Of a DNA stretch of 5,681 nucleotides, positions 1 to 4,764 are shown in pieces. Below the pieces are notes generated by a model, which searched no databases, had not been told where the DNA came from, and saw only the letters and a list, made by a program, of their open reading frames with translations. This DNA comes from Bacteroidota bacterium (GTDB taxonomy: Bacteria > Bacteroidota > Bacteroidia > Bacteroidales > VadinHA17): positions 1-5,681 of the forward strand of contig DAOWNN010000158.1 of assembly GCA_030642585.1 (NCBI GenBank). Reading direction: 5' to 3'. A program made the position numbers and the translations under genes. Position 1 is the stretch's first letter; each line of letters begins with the position of its first letter.

Positions 1-51
1 AAATTCCATAATTTATATTTGGTTAATTTTTCAAGGTATAAAAAACATGTC

Positions 52-133
52 GTTCCTACGGAACTTTACTTATTTGTAGTTGATTATCAAGGGACTTACG
101 TCCCTTGGTGTAACATTTTATCCCTATGGGATA
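52..133. repeat. Cluster of three short palindromic units
   Basis: Three perfect inverted repeats follow each other. Unit 1 (52-64) is GTTCC-TAC-GGAAC. Unit 2 (88-107) has 8-bp arms CAAGGGAC/GTCCCTTG around TTAC. Unit 3 (119-133) is TATCCC-TAT-GGGATA. A decayed half of unit 3 (TATCCCTAT) recurs at 199-207. Clusters of such 'cctacgg / cttacgtccc / cctatggg' palindromes are familiar in Bacteroidota intergenic DNA (recalled, not searched). The frame from position 1 to the stop at 178-180 is open on the plus strand, but it has no start in the window and runs straight through the palindromes, so I treat it as translated repeat rather than a gene. Whether the repeats are mobile or structural cannot be told here. 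Confidence 0.65.
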
Positions 134-219
134 ATCATATTAAGGATGTTTTGATTATAGAAATTAATGCCTTTAAGTAATTTGAAGACACTTTTTATTA
201 TCCCTATTTTCAGACTTGC

Positions 220-278
220 AACACCCAATTTAGTGAAACTACAATTGAAATTCAAGTAGTTACAGGGATTTGGGCGTT
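220..278. repeat. Long imperfect hairpin, weakly attC-like
   Basis: The two halves fold on each other in blocks: AAC (220-222) with GTT (276-278), CCCAA (224-228) with TTGGG (270-274), AACTAC (237-242) with GTAGTT (256-261), and TTGA with TCAA at the tip, with an extra AA (243-244) on the left arm only. Paired blocks separated by mismatched spacers, with bulged bases on one arm and AAC/GTT at the ends, recall the geometry of an integron attC site. The flanking bases do not give a good RYYYAAC/GTTRRRY pair and no integrase or second site is visible. I am confident of the fold and doubtful of the attC reading. It lies 24 nt upstream of the ATG at 303. Confidence 0.45.
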
Positions 279-291
279 TCGTACGGAAAAC

Positions 292-296
292 AGGAG
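292..296 (+). promoter_or_regulatory. Shine-Dalgarno AGGAG that points to the ATG at 303
   Basis: AGGAG is followed by a 6-nt spacer and then ATG at 303, an optimal distance. The ATG at 310, which opens the long reading frame, is 13 nt away and in another frame. The site therefore favours 303 as the original start of the downstream lipoprotein gene and supports a frameshift in the T run at 322-329. Confidence 0.6.
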
Positions 297-309
297 TGAA
301 CTATGAAGA

Positions 310-840
310 ATGCGATTGTACTTTTTTTTAGTAATGTCATTAAGCTCCTGCCATGAGCAGAGTAAAGAGTATTATCTTTTATCTGATATGGATTGGTATG
401 ATGCAATTACAACATGCAGCGCTCTTGCCGGATTACAAGATGAGGAGGTTTATGTTTATAAATATTACGAAAGCAATGAATTGTCAAATGAGATTAGAGA
501 TTTATACTTATATGGATCTAAAATATTCAATTATCAAATCAATGACTCAATTAATGAATATATACTAACAAGGGAGAACAGGTTGATTTCTAATCATATA
601 GATACACTGCAGCATTTTGAGTATATAACTGATATAACAAGTCGAAGAAGCGGCTATATGTTGTTATCTGAACCTTTTTTTATTGATGATGAGTTAGTTT
701 GTTTTTCGATATCCTTGAAGAATAGTGATGACAAAAATGGACATTGGATATATTTCTATAAGAAGAATCCTGAGGTTTTTCAAATAATGGGGTATTATGA
801 TGTAAAACAAAAGCAATATTATACAGCTACTCCATTATAG
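310..840 (+). CDS. Unknown probable lipoprotein, likely frameshifted near its start
   Basis: I do not recognise the family. The intact frame gives 176 residues starting MRLYFFLVMSLSSC, with a lipobox-like LSSC and Cys14, then a hydrophilic domain rich in Tyr, Asp, Asn and Ser, with a mixed hydrophobic/charged pattern near the C-terminus (SEPFFIDDELVCF, GHWIYFYKKN) suggesting beta strands. The lead peptide is too short and lacks a normal n-region. In another frame an ATG at 303, with AGGAG 6 nt before it, reads MKNAIVLFF and then runs to a TGA at 354-356. Deleting one T from the eight-T run at 322-329 joins them into MKNAIVLFLVMSLSSC, a textbook lipoprotein signal with Cys16. So the gene is either broken, phase-variable, or carries a homopolymer sequencing error. 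It stands alone, followed by a terminator at 921-948. As a lipoprotein it would sit in the periplasm or outer membrane. Confidence 0.6.
   Translation: MRLYFFLVMSLSSCHEQSKEYYLLSDMDWYDAITTCSALAGLQDEEVYVYKYYESNELSNEIRDLYLYGSKIFNYQINDSINEYILTRENRLISNHIDTLQHFEYITDITSRRSGYMLLSEPFFIDDELVCFSISLKNSDDKNGHWIYFYKKNPEVFQIMGYYDVKQKQYYTATPL
322..329 (+). other. Eight-T homopolymer at the frameshift point
   Basis: C followed by eight T and then A. Seven T would put the ATG at 303 in frame with the lipoprotein body. Runs of this length slip during replication and are also a common place for read errors, so both explanations are open. Confidence 0.55.
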
Positions 841-920
841 CAGACTATGATGACCTTGTATTATTGATTAATGTCTGACGAAATATCCATTTTGGACAAA
901 TCCAACTTTATAAAACCACA

Positions 921-948
921 AAAACCGGCACTTAAAATGCCGGGTTTT
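921..948. terminator. Bidirectional rho-independent terminator
   Basis: The left arm AAAACCGGCA (921-930) pairs with TGCCGGGTTTT (938-948) around a 7-nt loop, with one bulged G. A T-rich tail follows on the plus strand (TTTTGTTT) and the mirror on the minus strand is TTTTTGTGGTTTT. It sits between the lipoprotein gene ending at 840 and the convergent XRE remnant ending at 972, and could serve both. Confidence 0.8.
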
Positions 949-971
949 GTTTATAGGTTAGCAGTAATGAT

Positions 972-1196
972 TTACACCGCCAGCTGCCTGATTTTATCTT
1001 TGGTAATAAACGCATCCAGAAACTCCTTGACCACGGACTTTTTTTCTTCCGGCATCTTCTCGATCAGCTTAAACTGATTTAAAAGTTCCTTATCCGTGAG
1101 AGTACTCTCGGCCAGATCATCGCTCAATACATTAGCTATTTTAACCAGGTTATCATCAGAAGGCTGCTTACCTTTATCCTTATATCTTCCATGGCC
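972..1196 (-). pseudogene. C-terminal remnant of an XRE-family regulator
   Basis: A 74-codon open stretch on the minus strand, preceded in frame by a TAA (1197-1199) and without an ATG. It begins GRYKDKGKQPSDDNLVKIA, which matches the end of an XRE helix-turn-helix domain (usual form: (I/Y)xRYExGxxxPSxxxLxKIA), and ends LLNQFKLIEKMPEEKK then VVKEFLDAFITKDKIRQLAV, the C-terminal helix pattern of small Bacteroidota XRE regulators. The first helices of the DNA-binding domain are missing, and the usual VSxDYLxG segment between KIANVL and the C-terminal helices also seems deleted (KIANVL runs directly into SDDLAE). It cannot bind DNA as it stands. The intact gene may once have controlled something in this accessory region. 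Family assignment is from recalled motifs. Confidence 0.65.
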
Positions 1197-1254
1197 TTAA
1201 ACAGCAAGAAATATTTTTCAAAAATATGATCAAAGAAAGAACCTAATATTTCAC

Positions 1255-1262
1255 TATATTTG
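1255..1262 (+). promoter_or_regulatory. Bacteroidota-type -7 box TATATTTG
   Basis: TATATTTG matches the phylum's -7 consensus TAnnTTTG exactly. I see no clear TTTG -33 box at the expected distance. Transcription starting a few bases downstream would leave a very short leader to the ATG at 1281, and it overlaps the alternative TTG start at 1260, which argues against that start. Confidence 0.4.
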
Positions 1263-1280
1263 TTTATTACAAACTTTTCC

Positions 1281-1598
1281 ATGGATAATAAAGCCGAAAT
1301 ATTAAATCTTATTAAAACGTCTGTGAGAACCCATCTCCCGGATGCTGAAGTCAGGTTGTTTGGTTCCAGAGCAAGATCTGATTTGGATATTAATAGTGAT
1401 TACGATATCCTTATTATTACTGATCAGTTGCTAACTCCAAAAGAGAAATTTCCTATTAAAACAGTTCTAAGAAAAGAATTACTTAAATCCGGAATCAGGA
1501 CGGATATATTAATACAAAGCAAGAAAGATATTGCAGTAAAAAGGAACCTGCCTGGACATATAATCAGGAACATTCTTAAGGAAGCAATTCTGTTATGA
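1281..1598 (+). CDS. MNT-type nucleotidyltransferase (MntA-like antitoxin)
   Basis: A 105-residue minimal nucleotidyltransferase of the polymerase-beta superfamily. Residues 28-42 read GSRARSDLDINSDYD, a perfect GSX10DXD motif (Gly28-Ser29, Asp40, Asp42), and the third metal-binding Asp is likely Asp75 in RTDIL. In characterised type VII modules MntA uses this site to transfer AMP from ATP onto its HEPN partner and so silence it; that role here is inferred from the motif and the neighbour. I chose the ATG at 1281 over an in-frame TTG at 1260 because the TTG lies inside a -7 promoter box and the extra residues (MFITNFS) add nothing to the fold. The stop codon overlaps the next gene by 4 nt (ATGA), so translation of the two is probably coupled. 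Length is normal for the family. Confidence 0.88.
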   Translation: MDNKAEILNLIKTSVRTHLPDAEVRLFGSRARSDLDINSDYDILIITDQLLTPKEKFPIKTVLRKELLKSGIRTDILIQSKKDIAVKRNLPGHIIRNILKEAILL

Positions 1599-1987
1599 AA
1601 AAAGAGAAATCGGAATATATTAAGAATTGGTTGTTTCGTGCAAATGAGGATATTGCTGTAATTGAAAGTCTTGCCGGTATTAATTTTGAATTCTACACAA
1701 GTACAATTTGTTTCCATGCCCAACAAGCTTCTGAAAAATTCTTAAAGGCATTTTTAATCTATCAAGACATTGACTTCCCTAAAACTCATGATCTGGATTT
1801 TTTACTTATGGAATGTCAGAAGATTGACAAACATTCATTTGATATTGATTTAAAAAGTCTCACAGATTTTGGAGTTTCAATCCGTTACCCTGATGATTTT
1901 TATGTTCCAGAAGTAAATGAAACCAAGGAATATATTGCAATCGCGACGAAAATTAAGAATCTCATTGAGAAATTAATCAAGCTATAA
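1595..1987 (+). CDS. HEPN-domain protein, partner of the MNT enzyme
   Basis: A 130-residue all-helical HEPN protein. Diagnostic blocks in order are NWLFRANEDIAVIESL (11-26), CFHAQQASEKFLKAFLI (39-55), KTHDLDFLL (63-71) and a GVSIRYPDD core (93-101) before the last helix. It overlaps the nucleotidyltransferase gene by 4 nt. HEPN proteins in such pairs are often toxic RNases held off by AMPylation. The HepT RNase signature RX4HXY is not present: Arg97 is followed by YPDDFY, with Phe102 where the His would be and Tyr103 nearby as a possible modification site. It therefore fits the PF05168-type HEPN group with RYPD rather than the DUF86/HepT group. A toxin role is possible but not shown by the sequence; a non-nuclease binding or regulatory role is an alternative. 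No terminator is obvious downstream. Confidence 0.85.
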   Translation: MKKEKSEYIKNWLFRANEDIAVIESLAGINFEFYTSTICFHAQQASEKFLKAFLIYQDIDFPKTHDLDFLLMECQKIDKHSFDIDLKSLTDFGVSIRYPDDFYVPEVNETKEYIAIATKIKNLIEKLIKL

Positions 1988-2021
1988 ATACAAGCTCCTT
2001 GAAATATTGACAAGACTCTAG

Positions 2022-2066
2022 TTTGACTGGTTTGATTATGGGGCCAGGTTCTATGATCCAAGCCTG
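2022..2066 (+). pseudogene. 15-codon scrap of an Rhs repeat core domain
   Basis: The frame reads FDWFDYGARFYDPSL, matching the conserved YDYGARxYDPxLGRW motif of Rhs repeat-associated core domains. A TAG at 2019-2021 closes the frame just upstream, and the conserved GRW that should follow is replaced by unrelated sequence (KNNHSFFF). It is a relic only; the parent Rhs protein, a large surface or secreted polymorphic-toxin carrier, is absent. Confidence 0.55.
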
Positions 2067-2235
2067 AAAAATAACCACAGCTTCTTTTTCTCTGTTTTGT
2101 CATGGATTTTGCTGTCTTGCCTGCAGATCCTTGCCACCGGCAAAATCGCCGCCAAAACCGGATTCTTGCAAATTCCCCGGAGCTATGCTCAGTTTAAAGC
2201 GGGACTAGTGGCTCTGAGTAGATTAAGGATGACTA
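2067..2235. other. Gene-poor stretch with an unidentified G+C-rich block
   Basis: No convincing gene on either strand. The part at 2101-2220 is about 52% G+C by hand count, clearly richer than the surrounding genes (for example about 23% at 1261-1320). The plus frame carrying the Rhs scrap stays open to a stop at 2321, where it already overlaps the 3' end of the metallophosphoesterase on the other strand; its codons do not resemble a protein I know. The block may be debris of an inserted element. I found no terminal repeats. Confidence 0.4.
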
Positions 2236-3099
2236 TTAAATCAATTCCCTTGAGTGGACTTCAGGCCTGGCCAGGTCAAAGCGAACCAAAGCCAGTTCAG
2301 GGCCGTCATGAGCAGCAGTAAATAAGAATGTACTTCCGATTTTATCTTCCCAGGATCCTGTAATTCTTGCAGATTCATGTATATGACCATGAAGACTAAG
2401 GAGGGGCTGGTTTGCTTCCAAAAATCTTTGTACAGCAATACTTCCTACATGTACATCAAGTGGAACATGTTCAATCATTTTCCCATCCAGAGCAGCACGG
2501 TCAAGATTGGTTTTATAAGGGGGAGTATGAAAAAGGAAAAGAGCTTTGTTCAAATCACCTCCAGCAACAAGTTTATTAAGATCTTCCTGTATTGTTGAAT
2601 AAATAATATCATCTTTTTTTTCCGGAAAAGTCCGGTAGCCTTCCTCTGGTGGCACACAGCCCGGATCCACATACCTTGATACATCATAGCGTTCCCAGTC
2701 TTTAAGTAAAAAAGGTGTTGGAGGTACATAGGAATATCCATAGATATTATGACTTTTAAAGATTGTCATCTTATTGTGGATATATTCCCATATCCCTATC
2801 TTTTGTGCCTCAATAAAAATATCCTCCTCGGCTTTCCCATCATCATTTCCAAGAATAAGAAATACGCGTGGAAATTCCTGGCCAAGAGCATTCTTAAGGT
2901 CCAGAAAACCAGAAATCAATACCTTATTGATAAATTCTTCATTTGACTTAAACCCTGATGTAATAGATTTTAGTCCTGATGGCAGGAGATCACCCCCCAG
3001 AAAAACTGCCTGTGGTTTTTCAGCTTCTATGCTATGAAACAATTTCTTGTATCGGTCAATTTTTCCATGAAGGTCGGACACAAAAAAACATTGGATCAT
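2236..3099 (-). CDS. Calcineurin-like metallophosphoesterase
   Basis: A 287-residue protein with the full metallophosphoesterase motif set in order: DLH (Asp9, His11), GGD (Asp37), GNDD (Asn85, Asp86), FHTPP (His191) and GHIH (His239, His241). These ligate the two-metal centre that hydrolyses phosphomono- or diesters. There is no signal peptide, so it should act in the cytoplasm; the substrate is unknown. An insert between GNDD and the FHTPP His (about 100-180, with YGYSYVPPTPF and repeated Asp/Pro/Tyr) is typical of a substrate-specific cap. The frame extends upstream to a GTG at 3144, but that codon falls in the loop of a terminator hairpin and the added 15 residues are mostly the stem read as protein; the ATG at 3099 directly precedes the MIQCFFVSDLHG strand and is preferred. 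It follows the exb operon on the same strand but is separated by that terminator, so it probably has its own promoter. Confidence 0.88.
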   Translation of the reverse strand: MIQCFFVSDLHGKIDRYKKLFHSIEAEKPQAVFLGGDLLPSGLKSITSGFKSNEEFINKVLISGFLDLKNALGQEFPRVFLILGNDDGKAEEDIFIEAQKIGIWEYIHNKMTIFKSHNIYGYSYVPPTPFLLKDWERYDVSRYVDPGCVPPEEGYRTFPEKKDDIIYSTIQEDLNKLVAGGDLNKALFLFHTPPYKTNLDRAALDGKMIEHVPLDVHVGSIAVQRFLEANQPLLSLHGHIHESARITGSWEDKIGSTFLFTAAHDGPELALVRFDLARPEVHSRELI

Positions 3100-3129
3100 T
3101 TTGTGTTTGTTTGATTTAAATTTGAAATT

Positions 3130-3158
3130 AAAAAAGCTGCCCACAAGGCAGCTTTTTT
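3130..3158 (-). terminator. Rho-independent terminator of the exb operon
   Basis: A perfect 12-bp stem, AAAAAAGCTGCC (3130-3141) with GGCAGCTTTTTT (3147-3158), around a 5-nt loop. On the minus strand the stem ends in six T followed by AATTT. It begins 19 nt after the last exbD stop. The stem is symmetrical enough to act weakly on the plus strand as well, but no plus-strand gene needs it. Confidence 0.88.
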
Positions 3159-3177
3159 TAATATATAGATGAAAAAA

Positions 3178-3651
3178 TTATTCAAGTGTTTCTGATTTCA
3201 CAGCCGCGTAGTTCAGCTTCAGGGCACTTGCACGCCGAAGTGCCAGTTTCACATCTGAGATAACACCCATTTTTGTTTTTGAATCTACTTTCATGGATAC
3301 CGACATTTTTGCCTGGTCGGCCTCATTCATGGCATCTCTTTCCTGAGCAATGAAATCCTGAATGTCAGCTACATTTTTGAATTGATCATTGAGCTGAATT
3401 CTTGGTTCTGTTCCAAACATTTTTTGATAGGGTCCGGCAGGTTCACCAATATAGATATAGGAAACAAGATCTTTCTTTTCAAGTGTTTTAGCTTCTGTTG
3501 CATTGGGTAAACGGATGTTGACCTTTAAGTCAACTTCTCTCATAACCGTTGTAGTCATAAAGAAGAATAGAAGCATAAAAACAATATCAGGAAGAGAAGC
3601 AGTATTGATGTTCTCAACGCTTTTTTTTCCGTCTTTTTTAAATTTTGACAT
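3178..3651 (-). CDS. exbD: ExbD/TolR-family proton-channel subunit (second copy)
   Basis: 157 residues in the usual ExbD layout: a short basic cytoplasmic N-terminus (MSKFKKDGKK), one membrane helix at about 20-36 (LPDIVFMLLFFFMTTTVM) and a periplasmic domain of about 120 residues. Asp22 in the LPDIVF motif is the proton-relay aspartate essential in this family. ExbD subunits sit inside the ExbB pore and turn proton flow into motion passed to a TonB- or TolA-like transducer. The ATG shares one base with the stop of the preceding exbD (TAATG), so the two are translationally coupled and probably made in similar amounts. The periplasmic domain differs from that of the first copy (shorter, ending KLNYAAVKSETLE), suggesting a mixed ExbD pair. 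It is the last gene of the operon, followed by the terminator at 3130-3158. Confidence 0.93.
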   Translation of the reverse strand: MSKFKKDGKKSVENINTASLPDIVFMLLFFFMTTTVMREVDLKVNIRLPNATEAKTLEKKDLVSYIYIGEPAGPYQKMFGTEPRIQLNDQFKNVADIQDFIAQERDAMNEADQAKMSVSMKVDSKTKMGVISDVKLALRRASALKLNYAAVKSETLE

Positions 3652-4235
3652 TATTTTCCTCCTCCAATATTTTTAGGTTCAGCTTCAGACAGTACAGAAG
3701 AATAATACTTTTTCACAGCATTTTGCTTATCCTCATCCAGATCATCATATTTGATTCCAAACGTTTGTAAGGAAATGTCATTTCTAAGTTCATTTTTGGC
3801 AGCAAGCAGCTCATTTTGAACTATCAGGTAAGTTCCATATGAGGTACCCCTGTCATTTTGAAGAGAAATAACAGGATTCTTAGGAACATATACCCGGCCA
3901 AAGAAATCTATTTCTTTATAATCTTTTTGAGGAAGATTATCCTTGTCTTCAGGATTTGCAATAAAATCCTTGGCACTTTCACGAAGATCATGAATATCCA
4001 TAGGTTTGTTTTCAACCAGAAGCTGGTCAAATTTATTGATCTTAACAACAAAGACATTTCTCTCTCTGATTTTATCCTGAGGTTCGGGTGCATCTTTATC
4101 CGGGATAGGAGGCAATCCTCTCATCAGACCCGTATCAACATCCATGGTAGTGGTAACCAGGAAAAAAATCAAGAGGAGAAATGCAATGTCTGCCATAGAC
4201 CCTGCATTAATTGGTGTTAATTCCCTCTTTGCCAT
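3651..4235 (-). CDS. exbD: ExbD/TolR-family proton-channel subunit (first copy)
   Basis: 194 residues, longer than a standard ExbD of about 140. The N-terminus (MAKRELTPINAGSMADIAF) leads into one membrane helix at about 14-30 (LLLIFFLVTTTM), with the family's proton-carrying aspartate at Asp16. A Pro/Asp-rich linker (LPPIPDKDAPEPQDK) follows, then a periplasmic domain with an extra acidic, Lys/Asn-rich insert (about 85-130) that accounts for the length, and a Gly-rich end (NIGGGK). It joins ExbB in the inner-membrane motor. The gene follows the 4TM membrane protein with a 59-nt gap holding a strong hairpin (4258-4285) and overlaps the second exbD by one base. Two tandem exbD genes with different periplasmic domains are common in Bacteroidota. 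Confidence 0.92.
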   Translation of the reverse strand: MAKRELTPINAGSMADIAFLLLIFFLVTTTMDVDTGLMRGLPPIPDKDAPEPQDKIRERNVFVVKINKFDQLLVENKPMDIHDLRESAKDFIANPEDKDNLPQKDYKEIDFFGRVYVPKNPVISLQNDRGTSYGTYLIVQNELLAAKNELRNDISLQTFGIKYDDLDEDKQNAVKKYYSSVLSEAEPKNIGGGK

Positions 4236-4257
4236 TTGTATATAGTATTATAGTTTA

Positions 4258-4285
4258 AACCCCCATACTCATTTGTATGGGGGTT
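4258..4285 (-). promoter_or_regulatory. Intercistronic hairpin before the first exbD
   Basis: A perfect 11-bp stem, AACCCCCATAC (4258-4268) with GTATGGGGGTT (4275-4285), around a 6-nt loop. On the minus-strand transcript it lies between the 4TM gene stop (4295) and the exbD start (4235). It is followed by only three T and then AAAC, so it is a weak terminator at best. Partial termination or protection of the upstream exbB message from 3' decay would give more ExbB than ExbD, matching the known 5:2 subunit ratio; that function is inference. Confidence 0.6.
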
Positions 4286-4294
4286 ATAAAACAA

Positions 4295-4753
4295 TTATTT
4301 AAAGTACTTGGAAATTTCAGCATACAGGATTGAAAGAACTGCCCCCCCTGCTAGAATATAAGTAGCAAACAAACCTGTTCCTGTCCATTTCAGGGTAAAA
4401 GGTTCATTTCCAGCGCCCTCATAGGTTTCAATTGAGAGTATTTCATCCGAAGCCAATAAGTAAGCCGCTCCGAAAAGAATAATAGTTCCCAGCAGGACAA
4501 AAAGTCCTTGTTTCAGACCCTTAGGGTTTATGATCATGTTAAAAATGGAGAATCCCACAGTGATTACTGCTGCTCCTATAGCCATGATATATGCCCATCT
4601 CAGCAAGGTTTCGGTAATTACCGGTTCTACCATGCTTGTTCCTTCAGTTCCTGGCACAACGTTTCCCAAGTAAAATAATAAGACCAGTATTATGGAAACA
4701 CCAAGGAGTGCATAAAGGATATAATTGATGATTTTTATGTATTTACCAGACAT
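4295..4753 (-). CDS. Uncharacterised four-helix membrane protein of the exb operon
   Basis: 152 residues, no recognised domain. Four membrane helices are visible at about 9-29, 50-74, 82-101 and 126-146, with short loops: one between helices 1 and 2 (VVPGTEGTSMVEPVITE), a tight NPKGLKQG turn between 2 and 3, and an acidic loop between 3 and 4 (SDEILSIETYEGAGNEPF). The protein ends in a short basic tail (EISKYFK). I chose the ATG at 4753 over a TTG at 4762 that adds only MYT; the ATG is 11 nt after the exbB stop. It sits between exbB and exbD in a tight operon, so it is probably a partner or assembly factor of the ExbB-ExbD motor. I recall genes of this type at the same place in other Bacteroidota, but no function. 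It does not look like ExbB, TonB or a transporter I know. Confidence 0.82.
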   Translation of the reverse strand: MSGKYIKIINYILYALLGVSIILVLLFYLGNVVPGTEGTSMVEPVITETLLRWAYIMAIGAAVITVGFSIFNMIINPKGLKQGLFVLLGTIILFGAAYLLASDEILSIETYEGAGNEPFTLKWTGTGLFATYILAGGAVLSILYAEISKYFK

Positions 4754-4764
4754 AGTATACAAAT

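Noticed and set aside
1..180. Open plus-strand frame ending in TAA at 178-180, possibly the end of a gene cut by the window edge
   Set aside because: It runs directly through three perfect palindromes and has no recognisable domain; more likely translated repeat DNA.
52..207. Possible CRISPR array from regularly placed palindromes
   Set aside because: The palindromes differ in sequence and the intervals are irregular, so there is no repeat-spacer pattern; no cas gene is present.
871..1077. Plus-strand 68-residue frame across the terminator
   Set aside because: It reads through the terminator hairpin and lies antisense to the XRE remnant; a shadow frame.
1136..1282. Minus-strand 48-residue frame starting MEKFVINKYSEILG
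   Set aside because: It overlaps the XRE remnant in another frame and the start of the nucleotidyltransferase gene on the other strand, and resembles nothing I know; A+T-rich chance frame.
2097..2321. Plus-strand 74-residue frame
   Set aside because: It is the continuation of the Rhs-scrap frame, overlaps the 3' end of the metallophosphoesterase and has no domain; not supported as a gene.
3858..4220. Plus-strand 120-residue frame antisense to the first exbD
   Set aside because: Opposite a well-supported exbD gene, with Arg/Ile-rich composition typical of an antisense shadow.
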